From the NCBI GenBank assembly GCA_018823745.1, contig JAHJHR010000012.1:726091-790090 (forward strand): a DNA stretch of 64,000 nt, written 5' to 3'. The notes under the pieces are model-generated. The model had not been told where the DNA came from. It did not search any database and saw nothing but the letters and a program-made list of their open reading frames with translations. Below are positions 9,944 to 18,641 of this stretch, one piece after another. The position numbers and the translations under genes are program-made. Source of the DNA: Alphaproteobacteria bacterium. GTDB taxonomy: Bacteria > Pseudomonadota > Alphaproteobacteria > Oceanibaculales > Oceanibaculaceae. How positions within the stretch are numbered: the stretch's first letter is position 1; each line of letters begins with the position of its first letter.

Positions 9944-11228
9944 TTTCTGGCTTCTGCGGAGGCAGCGCGTTGAGGAAATTCGCCAGCTCCGCCATCACCC
10001 GGTCGAGCACGCCGGCATTGCGCTCGGCAACATTGGCGGCGGCTTCTGCCAGCCGCGCCTGCTCCGCCGGGTCGTCGAGCAGCCGGCCGATGGCTGCTTT
10101 CAGCGCCGCCGCATCGGTGACGCAGAGCGCCGCCTGATCGGCCTGCAGCGCCTCCGCCATCTCGGCATTGTTGCGCATATCGGGGCCATGCAGGATGGCG
10201 CAGCCGAAATGCGCGGCCTCCAGCGGGTTATGTCCGCCCTTCGGCGCCAGCGACCCACCGACGAAGACAATGGGGCTGCTGGCGAGGAACAGCCCCATCT
10301 CGCCCAGCGTATCGGCGACATAAATGGCGGTTTCCGGCGTCGGGGCCTGGCCCAGCGCGCGGCGGGCGACGGTCAGCCCGGCCTCGCTGGCCAGGCTGGC
10401 GACAGCTGCACCGCGCTTCGGGTGGCGCGGCATGATCAGGGTCAGCAGATCGGGGTGGCGGGCGGCGGCTGCCCGATGCGCGGCGATGGCGGCCTGTTCC
10501 TCCCCGTCATGGGTGCTGGCAGCCAGCCAGTGCGGCCGGTCGCCGATCATGGCGCGCAATTCAGCCAGCGCCGCCGGATCGGCGGGCAGGGGCGTGGCGG
10601 CAAATTTCAGATTGCCCGGTACGCGCACGGTCGGCGCGCCCAGCCGGCGGAACCGCTCGGCCTGCTCGATGGAGCGCGCCAGGCATAAATCGAACCGGCC
10701 CAGCACATCCAAAGCGAGGCCCGGCAGGAACCGCCAGCTCCGGGCCGATTTTCGCGACATGCGGGCATTGATCAGCACCATCGGGATGCCGCGACGGTCG
10801 GTTTCGACGATCAGCATCGGCCAGAGCTCGGATTCGATCCAGAGGGCGAGATCCGGCCGCCAGTGATCGAGGAAGCGCTCCACCCATTCCCGGCGGTCGA
10901 CCGGCACATAGTGATGAAGGGCGCGGGGCGGCAGGCGCCCGGCCAGCAAGGCGGCCGAGGTGACGGTCCCGGTGGTGACGAGCAAGGTGAGGTCGGGCCG
11001 CTGGGCCAGCAAGGCATCGACCAGGGCAAGCGCCGAGGTCGCCTCGCCGACGCTGGCGGCATGCAGCCAGACCAGCACGCCCGGCGGCCGGGGCCGCGAG
11101 GCAATGCCCATGCGTTCGGGCAGGCGCGCCGGATCTTCCTTGCCCTGGCGCAGCCGGCGGTCGAGATAGGCCTCGATCAGCGACCCCGCCGTGTCACCCA
11201 GCAGCCGATAGGCGCCCAGCAGGCTCAT
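9930..11228 (-). CDS. waaA: 3-deoxy-D-manno-octulosonic acid transferase WaaA
   Basis: The 432-residue inner-membrane glycosyltransferase (GT-B fold, GT30) adds Kdo from CMP-Kdo to lipid IVA. The N-terminal anchor is followed by WLHAASVGEATSALALVDAL, then the donor-binding half with FVGGSLAPKGGHNPLEAA, a signature of the family. It overlaps the DUF374 gene by 4 bases at its 5' end and lpxK by 14 at its 3' end. Whether it adds one or two Kdo residues is not visible. Confidence 0.95.
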   Translation of the reverse strand: MSLLGAYRLLGDTAGSLIEAYLDRRLRQGKEDPARLPERMGIASRPRPPGVLVWLHAASVGEATSALALVDALLAQRPDLTLLVTTGTVTSAALLAGRLPPRALHHYVPVDRREWVERFLDHWRPDLALWIESELWPMLIVETDRRGIPMVLINARMSRKSARSWRFLPGLALDVLGRFDLCLARSIEQAERFRRLGAPTVRVPGNLKFAATPLPADPAALAELRAMIGDRPHWLAASTHDGEEQAAIAAHRAAAARHPDLLTLIMPRHPKRGAAVASLASEAGLTVARRALGQAPTPETAIYVADTLGEMGLFLASSPIVFVGGSLAPKGGHNPLEAAHFGCAILHGPDMRNNAEMAEALQADQAALCVTDAAALKAAIGRLLDDPAEQARLAEAAANVAERNAGVLDRVMAELANFLNALPPQKPENARA

Positions 11229-11947
11229 GACGCTTCCGGCCTGGGCGTTGCGGGTTCTGCCGGCTCTATCGGGGTATGACCCATCCGCCGGTCAACATCG
11301 GCGCTGAGAAGATTCAGCGCCTCCTCCACGCGCAGCCGGGCGCGCTCTATGGACGGGGCGTCGATGGCGTCGGAGACGTCTATCGGATCGCCGAACAGGA
11401 ACATGCCGCGTCCGAAAGGCAGCGGCAGGATGAAGCGGTCCCAGCTTTTGACGACGATGCAGTGCCGGACATTGGCGGCCATCGGCACGACCGGCACGCC
11501 GGCGCGCGCCGCTGCCATGACGACGCCTGGGGCAGCGCGCATGCGCGGCCCGCGCGGGCCGTCCGGCGTGATGGCGATGGTGTTGCCCTGTTTCAGCTCG
11601 CGGATGATGGTGAGCAGGGCTGACGCGCCGCCGCGCGAGGTCGAGCCTTCGACCGAATCCATGCCGAGATTGCGGATGATGGCGGAGATCAGCCTGCCAT
11701 CACCATGCCGGGAGATCAGAACCTTGATCGGGCGGCCATATGGCCAGGCCGGGGCGACGACCATCATGCGGCCATGCCAGAAGCAGCCGAGAAAGGGTTT
11801 CCTCTCGTCCCAGAATTTCTGCGGCACCGCGCCATTGACCGATTCCCAGCGCGTGGTACGCCCGACAAAGCCCATATAGCTGGCCGCGATCCGGCAGATG
11901 ATGGTGTGGGCGCGTGCATTCCGGAGAAGAGTCTTGATCGACTTCAT
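11225..11947 (-). CDS. DUF374 lysophospholipid-acyltransferase-like protein
   Basis: The 240-residue protein matches the DUF374 family, which has an LPLAT-like acyltransferase fold. The presumptive catalytic HxxxxD appears as HGDGRLI, reading S-R-H-G-D-G-R near residue 80, with TPDGPRGPRMRA and PVVPMAANV downstream. In alphaproteobacteria it is commonly encoded beside msbA and waaA, so a role in LPS or lipid A acylation or handling is inferred; the acceptor is unknown. It sits 5 bases after msbA and overlaps waaA by 4 bases. Confidence 0.85.
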   Translation of the reverse strand: MKSIKTLLRNARAHTIICRIAASYMGFVGRTTRWESVNGAVPQKFWDERKPFLGCFWHGRMMVVAPAWPYGRPIKVLISRHGDGRLISAIIRNLGMDSVEGSTSRGGASALLTIIRELKQGNTIAITPDGPRGPRMRAAPGVVMAAARAGVPVVPMAANVRHCIVVKSWDRFILPLPFGRGMFLFGDPIDVSDAIDAPSIERARLRVEEALNLLSADVDRRMGHTPIEPAEPATPRPEAS

Positions 11948-11952
11948 CGCGC

Positions 11953-13800
11953 CTACCCGCTGGCGCGCAGCGTGGCCGCATCCTTGGTAAGGGGGACCGT
12001 ATCATCGTCCGGGGCAGCTGCCGCCTCGGCGCTGAATTGCAGCCCGTGCAGGCGGGAATACAATCCGCCTTTGGCTATCAGGGCCTCATGCGGCCCCTGT
12101 TCGACGATGCGGCCTTCATCCATGACGAAGATTATGTCGGCATCGACGATGGTCGACAGCCGGTGGGCGATGACAATGCTGGTGCGCCCGACCATCAGCT
12201 TCTTGAGGGCGGCCTGGACCAGCCTTTCGGACTGGGTGTCGAGCGCCGATGTCGCCTCGTCGAGCAGCAGGATCGGGGCGTTCTTCAGCATGGCGCGGGC
12301 AATCGCGACGCGCTGGCGCTGCCCGCCGGACAGCTTCACCCCGCGTTCGCCGACAATCGTGTCATAGCCATCGGCCAGCTCGCGGATAAAATCGTCAGCG
12401 GCGGCGTTGCGCGCGGCGGCGACGATCTCCTCCTCCGTCGCATCCGGCGTGCCATAGGCGATATTGGCGCGGATCGTGTCGTCGAACAGCGTCACTTCCT
12501 GGCTGACCAGGGCGATGTTCTGGCGCAGGGAATGCAGCGTCACATCGCGGATATCGGTGCCGTCGATGGTGATGCGCCCGCCCGTGGTCTCGAAGAAGCG
12601 CGGGATCAGGTTCAGCACGGTGGATTTACCTGCCCCGGACAGGCCGACCAAAGCGGCGGTCTGTCCGGCCGGCACGGTCAGGTTGACGCTGCGCAGTGCC
12701 GGGATGCCCTCGTCATAGCTGAAATCGACATTTTCCAGCGCGACCTCGCCTTCGGTGACGGCAAGGGGGCGGGCATCCGGGCGGTCGACGATGCTGGCCG
12801 GGTTGTCCAGCGTGTTGAAGATGCGCTGCGCAGCGGCCAGGCCTTCCTGCAGATTGGCATTCAGCGACACCAGCCGCTTCAGCGGCTCATAGGCCAGCAT
12901 CAGGGCGACGACAAAGGAGAAGAACGAGCCCGTGGTGCGCACGCCCTCGATGACCTGCCAGCCGCCATAGCCGATGACGACGACGATGGCGAGTCCGCCC
13001 AGCGTCTCCATGATCGGATGCGACAGGCCGCGCGTCCGCGCCGCCTTCACGCCCAGCGTCGCCACTGTGTCGGTCAGCCGGCCGCTGCGCTGGATTTCGT
13101 AGTCCTCGGTCGTATAGGCCTTCACATGGCGGATGCCCTGGAACACCTCGTCCAGATGGGTGGTCAGGCGGGAGATTTCCGACTGGGTGTTGCCCGACAC
13201 CTTGCGCATCCGCTTGCCGATACGCGCGATCGGCAGGATCGCGGTCGGGAAGGCGAAGAAGGCGGCCAGCGCCAATTGCCAGTCCTGGTAGAACATCACG
13301 CCGACCAGCGCCATCAGCGTCAGCATGTCCTTGCCGAAGCCGGTCAGCGTCTTGCCCACCGCCATGTGCAGCAGGGCGACATCATTCATGACCCGGCTGA
13401 TCAGCGCGCCGGTCGAGGTGCTGTGGAAGAAGGCCAGATCGGCATGCATCAGATGGGCGAACAGCCTTTTGCGCACATCGGCGACGATGCGCTGGGTCAC
13501 GCCCTCCATCACCACCTGCTGGCCGAAATTGGCCAGACCCTTGACGATGAAGGTCAGCAGGACAAGGCTGGCGACCAGGACCAGCTGGTCGCGGTTCTTC
13601 TGGGTGAAGACCTCGTCCAGCACCGGTTCCATCAGCTTCGCCAGCGAGGCGGTCGACACCGCGACGACGATCATCATGCTGAGCGCGATGAGGAAGCGGC
13701 TGGCATATTGCCGGACATGCTCGCGCAGCAACCGGCCGACCAACGCCTTGGTCGACTGGTTCAGGACGTTTTCAAATTTGGTGCCGGCGATAACCTTCAT
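11953..13800 (-). CDS. msbA: MsbA-type lipid A/phospholipid flippase ABC transporter
   Basis: The 615-residue half-transporter has an N-terminal six-helix exporter domain (about residues 30-340) fused to an ABC ATPase domain (about 365-600). Walker A reads GLSGAGKST, the Q-loop SQEVTLFDD, the signature LSGGQRQRVAIARA and Walker B ILLLDEATSALD. Its place directly upstream of waaA-lpxK supports MsbA function, flipping core-lipid A across the inner membrane. The 74 bases between the FkbM stop and this start contain an 11-base direct repeat and a GGCGCC hairpin. No good ribosome-binding site is seen next to the ATG. Confidence 0.92.
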   Translation of the reverse strand: MKVIAGTKFENVLNQSTKALVGRLLREHVRQYASRFLIALSMMIVVAVSTASLAKLMEPVLDEVFTQKNRDQLVLVASLVLLTFIVKGLANFGQQVVMEGVTQRIVADVRKRLFAHLMHADLAFFHSTSTGALISRVMNDVALLHMAVGKTLTGFGKDMLTLMALVGVMFYQDWQLALAAFFAFPTAILPIARIGKRMRKVSGNTQSEISRLTTHLDEVFQGIRHVKAYTTEDYEIQRSGRLTDTVATLGVKAARTRGLSHPIMETLGGLAIVVVIGYGGWQVIEGVRTTGSFFSFVVALMLAYEPLKRLVSLNANLQEGLAAAQRIFNTLDNPASIVDRPDARPLAVTEGEVALENVDFSYDEGIPALRSVNLTVPAGQTAALVGLSGAGKSTVLNLIPRFFETTGGRITIDGTDIRDVTLHSLRQNIALVSQEVTLFDDTIRANIAYGTPDATEEEIVAAARNAAADDFIRELADGYDTIVGERGVKLSGGQRQRVAIARAMLKNAPILLLDEATSALDTQSERLVQAALKKLMVGRTSIVIAHRLSTIVDADIIFVMDEGRIVEQGPHEALIAKGGLYSRLHGLQFSAEAAAAPDDDTVPLTKDAATLRASG

Positions 13801-13828
13801 CCACGCTGCGGCGCCGGGACGGCGCCTT

Positions 13829-13851
13829 CCTTCCTTCGGCCCTTCCTTCGG
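13829..13851. repeat. 11-base direct repeat upstream of msbA
   Basis: CCTTCCTTCGG occurs twice (13829-13839 and 13841-13851) with a 12-base period. On the coding (minus) strand this is a purine-rich GAAGGAAGG tract 30-50 bases upstream of the msbA ATG, followed by two GGCGCC blocks (13811-13826) that can form a hairpin. It may be slippage-prone sequence or an intercistronic RNA feature. Confidence 0.45.
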
Positions 13852-13874
13852 GCGGATGTACTACGGGCCGGCTC

Positions 13875-14678
13875 TTACTGGCCGGCTTCGGCGGCAGTAC
13901 GTTCGAAATAGACTACATTTTTCCGGGTTCGAGAGAAATGCAGCGTGAAACCCGCGTCGATCAGGCCGGCGACGAGATCGGATATCGGCTTGTCGCCGAC
14001 AATCTCGGGATGCACTTCCAGGCAGATCTTGCGGATGCTCCCCATCTTGGCCCCCGGCAGCAATTCAATCTCGCCCCCTTCAATGTCCATGATCAGGTAG
14101 GTCGGCCGGAAGCGTTCCACAAGCTCCTCGAAGCCGGCGGCCGGCACCTGGACGCGCTGCGTCGCCTCACCGGGCCGGCCATGCAGGCCCGAGGAGGTGT
14201 AGGAGGGATCGACATTGAAGGTTACTTCGCCGGCCTGTTTCGCCGCCGCCAGGGCGTGCAGGTCGGGGCTGACGCCATTCAGCGCGAAATTGCGCCGCAA
14301 CGCATCCTGCAGATTGGGGTTGGCCTCGAACACATGCACCTGCGCTGCATCCTTGACCCGCTTGGCGCAGAAAACCGAGACCAGACCGATGCCGGCCCCC
14401 AGCTCCAGCACGATGTCGTCGCGTCCCAGCGTGCCGTCCAGCACGCCGATCTCGGCTTCTTCATACTGGTCGCGCAGGATCTGCCGGCGATGGCCCTTGC
14501 GCAGCATCGGCGCGCCGAGCCACAGCTTCACGCCATGGGTTTCCACGAAGTCGGGCTGCCAGAATTTCAGGCCGAGAACCCGCAATTCCTGGCGCAGCCG
14601 GGTCAGGATGCGCTGCGCCTTGCGCGGTTTGCGGCGGGTAGCAGGGGCGAGCGACGTATCGGCGGCGGGCAGGGTCAC
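13875..14678 (-). CDS. FkbM-family SAM-dependent methyltransferase
   Basis: The 267-residue protein has the FkbM methyltransferase core: motif I VLELGAGIGLVSVFCAK (about residues 88-105), HVFEANPNLQDALRRN, then LIMDIEGGEIELL and a C-terminal beta segment. FkbM proteins often O-methylate sugars of polysaccharides and LPS. An N-terminal basic region (KPRKAQRILTRLR) precedes the domain. It overlaps the upstream DUF5672 gene by 4 bases and precedes msbA on the same strand, suggesting that the pair modifies a surface glycan or LPS core sugar. The substrate is unknown. Confidence 0.82.
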   Translation of the reverse strand: MTLPAADTSLAPATRRKPRKAQRILTRLRQELRVLGLKFWQPDFVETHGVKLWLGAPMLRKGHRRQILRDQYEEAEIGVLDGTLGRDDIVLELGAGIGLVSVFCAKRVKDAAQVHVFEANPNLQDALRRNFALNGVSPDLHALAAAKQAGEVTFNVDPSYTSSGLHGRPGEATQRVQVPAAGFEELVERFRPTYLIMDIEGGEIELLPGAKMGSIRKICLEVHPEIVGDKPISDLVAGLIDAGFTLHFSRTRKNVVYFERTAAEAGQ

Positions 14679-15538
14679 GCAGCGTTATCCTCGATAGGGG
14701 CGGGCGTCATCAGGCCGGCGTCCTCAGGCTCGATAAAAGCCAGCCAGCGCGCGGTGTCAATCTTGTGCCAGCCATGGGCGCCGAAGGGAAGGGCCTCGCG
14801 GCTGGCCGGAAAATCGCCCTCGGCCGAGCGTTCGCGGGCGAATTTCAACGCGGTCTCGACCGGGGCAATGCTGTAGCCGGGGTCGAGCAGCGGCGCGTAA
14901 TAGGACCAGAACATATCCTCTGCCTGGTCGAAGCGCCGCCGGATCGTATGGGCGGCGGGCTTGCGCCCGGCCTGAAACAGGCTGGCCAGCTTATGCGCCA
15001 TCAGCCGCTTGCCCTGGCGCCAGCTGTTGAAAAACAGGCAGGATTGCGGGCTCTTGCCGTGCAGGTTCAGCGAGTGAGCCTGCAGGACGCGCAAATGATC
15101 GCCGACATGGCGCAGCGACAGACCACCATTGCCGACCGCCAGATAGCGCCGCCGCTGCTTGTCGCGGTCCTTCCGCAGCCAGGGCGCGCCAATATAGGAA
15201 TAGCCGGTATCGCACCACTGGCTCAGCTCGTCGCGGAACACCAGGCAATCGGTCTGGTAGATCAGGATGTGCCGATAGTCGCGGAACAGCCGGTAGAAAT
15301 CCGGGCTCATCAGCATGGCGCTGTAGGCATTGATGCTGCGGAAGCGGCGCGGCGACAGGGCGATCCGGCGGAATCCATCGAATTCCGGCGGCAGGGCCAG
15401 CCCCATCGGATGCAGGGCGATACGGTCATACCCGCCCAGATGCCGGTCCAGCGAACGCAGGGAAACCCGTTCCGTCGCGTCCAGCGTGGGACGATAGACG
15501 GGAACTACGATGGCGACCTGCTTCGAGGCATCCGTCAC
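14675..15538 (-). CDS. DUF5672-family putative glycosyltransferase
   Basis: The 287-residue protein resembles the DUF5672 family, thought to be glycosyltransferases. Visible features are VAIVVPVYRPTLDATE at the N-terminus, YRHILIYQTDCLVFRDEL (an acidic donor-site-like QTD), GYSYIGAPWLRK and AVGNGGLSLRHV, the typical DUF5672 segments. It is the first gene of the minus-strand envelope operon and is coupled to the FkbM gene by a 4-base overlap. An LPS-core or surface-glycan role is inferred from its position before msbA-waaA. Confidence 0.75.
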   Translation of the reverse strand: MTDASKQVAIVVPVYRPTLDATERVSLRSLDRHLGGYDRIALHPMGLALPPEFDGFRRIALSPRRFRSINAYSAMLMSPDFYRLFRDYRHILIYQTDCLVFRDELSQWCDTGYSYIGAPWLRKDRDKQRRRYLAVGNGGLSLRHVGDHLRVLQAHSLNLHGKSPQSCLFFNSWRQGKRLMAHKLASLFQAGRKPAAHTIRRRFDQAEDMFWSYYAPLLDPGYSIAPVETALKFARERSAEGDFPASREALPFGAHGWHKIDTARWLAFIEPEDAGLMTPAPIEDNAA

Positions 15539-15652
15539 TCTCGGTCGTTCCCTGTTTGCTGCGGTATCGGCGGTCGGTCGGGACTACCTAATAGCGCATG
15601 CCGCCGGGCGTGGCAAAAGCGGAGATGGGGGCGGCCAGGGTATCCGGCTGCC

Positions 15653-16732
15653 CTAGAGTGGCACCAGGGCGTCGATCAGCTGCCGGGCGCAGGCATCCCA
15701 GCCATTGGCCAGCGCATAGGCGCGGCAGGCATCGCGCGGAATGTCGAGGGCGGCCAGGGTGGCGGCGCGCAGATCCGTGTCCATCACGCCAACCTCCGGC
15801 GTCAGCACGTCGAGCGGGCCGGTCACCGGGAAGGCGGCTACCGGCACGCCGCTGGCCAGCGCCTCCAGCATCACCAGACCGAACGTGTCGGTCAGGCTGG
15901 GGAAGACAAAGACATCGGCGGCGGCGTAATGCCGGGCCAGTTCCGCGCCATGCTTGGCGCCGACGAAGACCGCGTTGGGGTAGCGGCGCTTCAGCGCCGC
16001 CAGCTGCGGTCCGTCGCCGACGATCACCTTGCTCCCCGGCAGATCGAGATCGAGAAAGGCGCCGATATTCTTTTCCACCGCCGCGCGGCCGACGCACAGG
16101 GCTATGGGGCGCGGCAGGTCGCGCAGCGCCTCTGCCTGCTCCTCATAGGGCCGGGGATGGAACAGCGCGGTATCGACACCGCGTGTCCAGCGCCGCACGG
16201 TGTGGAAGCCGCGCTGCGCCAGATCCTGGCGCAGCGTCTCGGTCGCCACCAGCATGCCCTTGCCGCCATTATGGAACCAGCGCATGCCGGCATAGCTCCA
16301 ATCCGTCGGGATGGGCAGCCGGGCGCGCAGATATTCCGGGAACTTGGTGTGGTAGGAGGTGGTGAAGGGCAGACCCTTGCGGCCGCAATAGATCCGCGCG
16401 GCCAGACCCAGCGGGCCTTCCGTGGCGATATGGATCGCTTCCGGCCGGCTGTCGCGGATCATCGCGGGCACCTTGTGCAGCGGGTAATAGCTGATCGGGA
16501 TTTCCGGATAGCCGGGGCAGGGAAAGGTGCGGAACCGGTCCGGCGCGATGACGGTGACGGTATGGCCCTCAGCCTCCATCATCGCCCTGATCGTTGTCCA
16601 GGTGCGGACCACGCCATTGACCTGCGGCGTCCAGGCATCGGTCACCAGGGTGATGCGCATCGGCGCGCGCGGCGACATGGATGGCGGCGCCTCGGCCACA
16701 TCCGCCATGGGCAGCGTCAGGGTGTCAGGCAT
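15653..16732 (-). CDS. GT4-type glycosyltransferase, Agt/DgdA-like glycolipid synthase candidate
   Basis: The 359-residue GT-B glycosyltransferase has an N-terminal acceptor half with LVTDAWTPQVNGVVRTW and SYHTKFPEYLRARLPIP, and a donor half with LCVGRAAVEKNIGAFL and FGLVMLEALASGVPVAAFP (EX7E-type motif). These are features of enzymes that glycosylate diacylglycerol. It follows, after 2 bases, a metallophosphoesterase resembling PlcP, and a diacylglycerol-kinase-family gene is divergent. In Agrobacterium and marine alphaproteobacteria an adjacent plcP-agt pair replaces phospholipids with glycolipids under phosphate limitation; I infer the same here. The sugar donor cannot be read from sequence. 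The translation start could also be the internal MRITLVTDAW, 24 codons downstream. Confidence 0.8.
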   Translation of the reverse strand: MPDTLTLPMADVAEAPPSMSPRAPMRITLVTDAWTPQVNGVVRTWTTIRAMMEAEGHTVTVIAPDRFRTFPCPGYPEIPISYYPLHKVPAMIRDSRPEAIHIATEGPLGLAARIYCGRKGLPFTTSYHTKFPEYLRARLPIPTDWSYAGMRWFHNGGKGMLVATETLRQDLAQRGFHTVRRWTRGVDTALFHPRPYEEQAEALRDLPRPIALCVGRAAVEKNIGAFLDLDLPGSKVIVGDGPQLAALKRRYPNAVFVGAKHGAELARHYAAADVFVFPSLTDTFGLVMLEALASGVPVAAFPVTGPLDVLTPEVGVMDTDLRAATLAALDIPRDACRAYALANGWDACARQLIDALVPL

Positions 16733-16734
16733 TC

Positions 16735-17535
16735 TCAGGCCACCGGGTGCAGGGCTGTGCTGTAGGCAGCCGGATGCATCTGGCGGATATCGACCCAGTT
16801 CAGGATCTCCATCCGGCCATCGAAATGCTCGACCAGGGCGGTACAGCTTTCCACCCAGTCGCCGTCATTGCAGTAGATGACGCCGTCGATCTCGCGGATT
16901 TCGGCGTGGTGGATATGGCCGCAGATCACGCCGTCCACGCCGCGTCGGCGGGCTTCGTCGGCGACCGCCTCTTCGTAGCGGCTGATGAACTCGACCGCGT
17001 TCTTCACCCGCAGCTTCAGATAGGCTGACAGCGACCAGTAGGGGTAGCCCAGCTTGCGCCGCACCGTGTTGAAGACCAGGTTGATGCGCAGCATCCAGTT
17101 ATAGGCCCAGTCGCCGATCAGGGCGAGCCAGCGGGCATATTTCACGACGCCGTCGAAGCGGTCGCCATGCAGCACCAGATAGGTCTTGCCGTCGGCCGCC
17201 GTGTGGATTGCCTCGTCGGCGATCTCGATCTCGCCGAAGGTCAGGCCGATATATTCGCGGAAGATTTCGTCGTGATTGCCGGGCACGAAGATGACCCGCG
17301 TGCCCTTGCGCGCCTTGCGCAGCAGCTTCTGGATCACGTCGTTATGGCTCTGCACCCAGTACCAGGACCGGCGCAGCCGCCAGACATCCAGGATGTCGCC
17401 AACCAAATAGAGCGTGTCCGATTCGGTGTATTTCAGGAAGTCGAGCAGCAGGTCGGCGTTGCAGCCCCGCGTGCCCAGATGCAAATCGGATATCCAGATG
17501 GATCTGTACTGGCTGACGCCGCGCTGAACATTCAT
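16735..17535 (-). CDS. calcineurin-like metallophosphoesterase, PlcP-like (LpxH-fold)
   Basis: The 266-residue protein carries the full metallophosphoesterase motif set: SDLHLGTRG, GDILDVW, GNHDE, LHGDRFD and CGHIHHAE. Automated pipelines often name this family UDP-2,3-diacylglucosamine diphosphatase. Its operon with a GT4 glycosyltransferase and divergent diacylglycerol-kinase-family gene, and a Pho-box-like sequence upstream, point instead to PlcP, the Mn-dependent phospholipase C that releases diacylglycerol from phospholipids in phosphate-starved alphaproteobacteria. LpxH activity is less likely because most alphaproteobacteria use LpxI, but no lpxI locus is visible here to settle this. 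Confidence 0.8.
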   Translation of the reverse strand: MNVQRGVSQYRSIWISDLHLGTRGCNADLLLDFLKYTESDTLYLVGDILDVWRLRRSWYWVQSHNDVIQKLLRKARKGTRVIFVPGNHDEIFREYIGLTFGEIEIADEAIHTAADGKTYLVLHGDRFDGVVKYARWLALIGDWAYNWMLRINLVFNTVRRKLGYPYWSLSAYLKLRVKNAVEFISRYEEAVADEARRRGVDGVICGHIHHAEIREIDGVIYCNDGDWVESCTALVEHFDGRMEILNWVDIRQMHPAAYSTALHPVA

Positions 17536-17645
17536 CGCGTCACTCCCGGTCCCAGCTACCAGATGCCGGTATCCGACCGATCGGATGCCCTATATCTGGT
17601 TCTGCCTTACGGGGGGAAAGATGCGCAGATTCACGTTACGCATTC

Positions 17646-17663
17646 GCGACGGATAAATGACAA
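17646..17663 (-). promoter_or_regulatory. candidate Pho box upstream of the metallophosphoesterase gene
   Basis: Read on the minus strand this 18-base segment is TTGTCAT TTAT CCGTCGC, two GTC-centred heptamers with an 11-base period. The alphaproteobacterial PhoB site is CTGTCAT N4 CTGTCAT; by eye 10 of 14 informative positions agree, the first half being much better. A further GTCA occurs 7 bases before it. It lies about 110 bases upstream of the plcP-like start and about 75 bases from the divergent diacylglycerol-kinase-family start. Confidence 0.4.
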
Positions 17664-17735
17664 TTGACGGAAATTTTCTGTCGCCCCTAGGGTCACGCCG
17701 GGTTTGTCCTATCTGTAAGCCCGCCGTAGCACAGG

Positions 17736-18635
17736 ATGTTTTCCGTGGTTGATCAGCGCCGCTTTCTCGTCATTCACAATCCGACAGCCGGTCGCCGTCG
17801 CCGCCGCCGCCTCGATGTCGTCCTGCATCTGCTGGCCGAGGCGGGGTGCCGCATCGATCTGGCGCCGACATCCAGACGCGGTGATGCGGAGGAATTCGCC
17901 GCCGCTGCCGGGGCGGTCGATGCCGTGGTCGCCGCCGGCGGTGATGGCACGATCAACGAGGTCGCGAACGGCCTGCTGCGTCGGCAGGCTGCCGGGCAGG
18001 CGCCAATTCCGCTGGGCATCGTGCCGCTGGGCACGGCCAATGTGCTGGCGGCGGAGATCGGGCTGGCGACAGACCCGGACTCAGTTGTGCGCACACTGCT
18101 GCACGGGGCGCCGCGGGCGATCCATCCCGGCCTAGTCAATGACCGGTATTTCCTGTGCATGGCGGGGGCCGGGCTGGATGCCTTCGTGGTGCAGGATGTC
18201 GACCTCAGGCTGAAATGGCTGCTCGGCAAGCCGGCCTATGCCTTCCAGACCGTGAAGCGGCTGCTGCAGCCACAGGAGCGCTGCTACACCGTCACGGTCG
18301 ATGGCGTGGCACATCAGGCGGCACAGGTGATCCTGGCCAAGGGGCGGTTTTATGCCGGCACTTTCATCATTGCCGGGGCGGCCCGTCTGACCGAGCCGCT
18401 GCTCTATGCCTGCCTGTTCCACCGCGCCGGGCGCTGGCCGGCGCTGCGCTATATCGCCGCCGTGCTGCTCGGTTTCAGCCATCGGCTGTCGGATGTCTCC
18501 ATCCTGCCCGCCCACAAGGTTCAGATAGACGGGACAGCAGGCCACCCCGTGCAGGGCGATGGCGATTGCATCGCCCTGCTGCCGGCCGATGTTTCGGTAT
18601 CCGCGACCGGCCTGCCGGTGCTGTATCCGGCGTGA
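17736..18635 (+). CDS. diacylglycerol kinase/sphingosine kinase family lipid kinase (YegS/DgkB type)
   Basis: The 299-residue protein has the DAGK catalytic signature: FLVIHNPTAGRR at the N-terminus and VVAAGGDGTINEVANGLL at about residues 65-82, followed by LGTANVLAAEIGL. Members phosphorylate diacylglycerol or related lipids with ATP at the cytoplasmic membrane face. It is divergent from the plcP-agt-like pair, so it could return diacylglycerol to phosphatidic acid for phospholipid synthesis. It ends 6 bases before the convergent nucleoside deaminase gene. Confidence 0.88.
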   Translation: MFSVVDQRRFLVIHNPTAGRRRRRRLDVVLHLLAEAGCRIDLAPTSRRGDAEEFAAAAGAVDAVVAAGGDGTINEVANGLLRRQAAGQAPIPLGIVPLGTANVLAAEIGLATDPDSVVRTLLHGAPRAIHPGLVNDRYFLCMAGAGLDAFVVQDVDLRLKWLLGKPAYAFQTVKRLLQPQERCYTVTVDGVAHQAAQVILAKGRFYAGTFIIAGAARLTEPLLYACLFHRAGRWPALRYIAAVLLGFSHRLSDVSILPAHKVQIDGTAGHPVQGDGDCIALLPADVSVSATGLPVLYPA

Positions 18636-18641
18636 AGGCGT

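Noticed and set aside
16735..17535. Calling the metallophosphoesterase LpxH.
   Set aside because: Genomic context with a glycosyltransferase and DAGK-family gene, and the Pho-like box, favour a PlcP-like function; LpxH remains an alternative.
17678..17696. A second Pho-box-like pair (CTGTCGC and GGGTCAC) on the plus strand.
   Set aside because: The half-sites are 12 bases apart rather than 11 and the match is weak.
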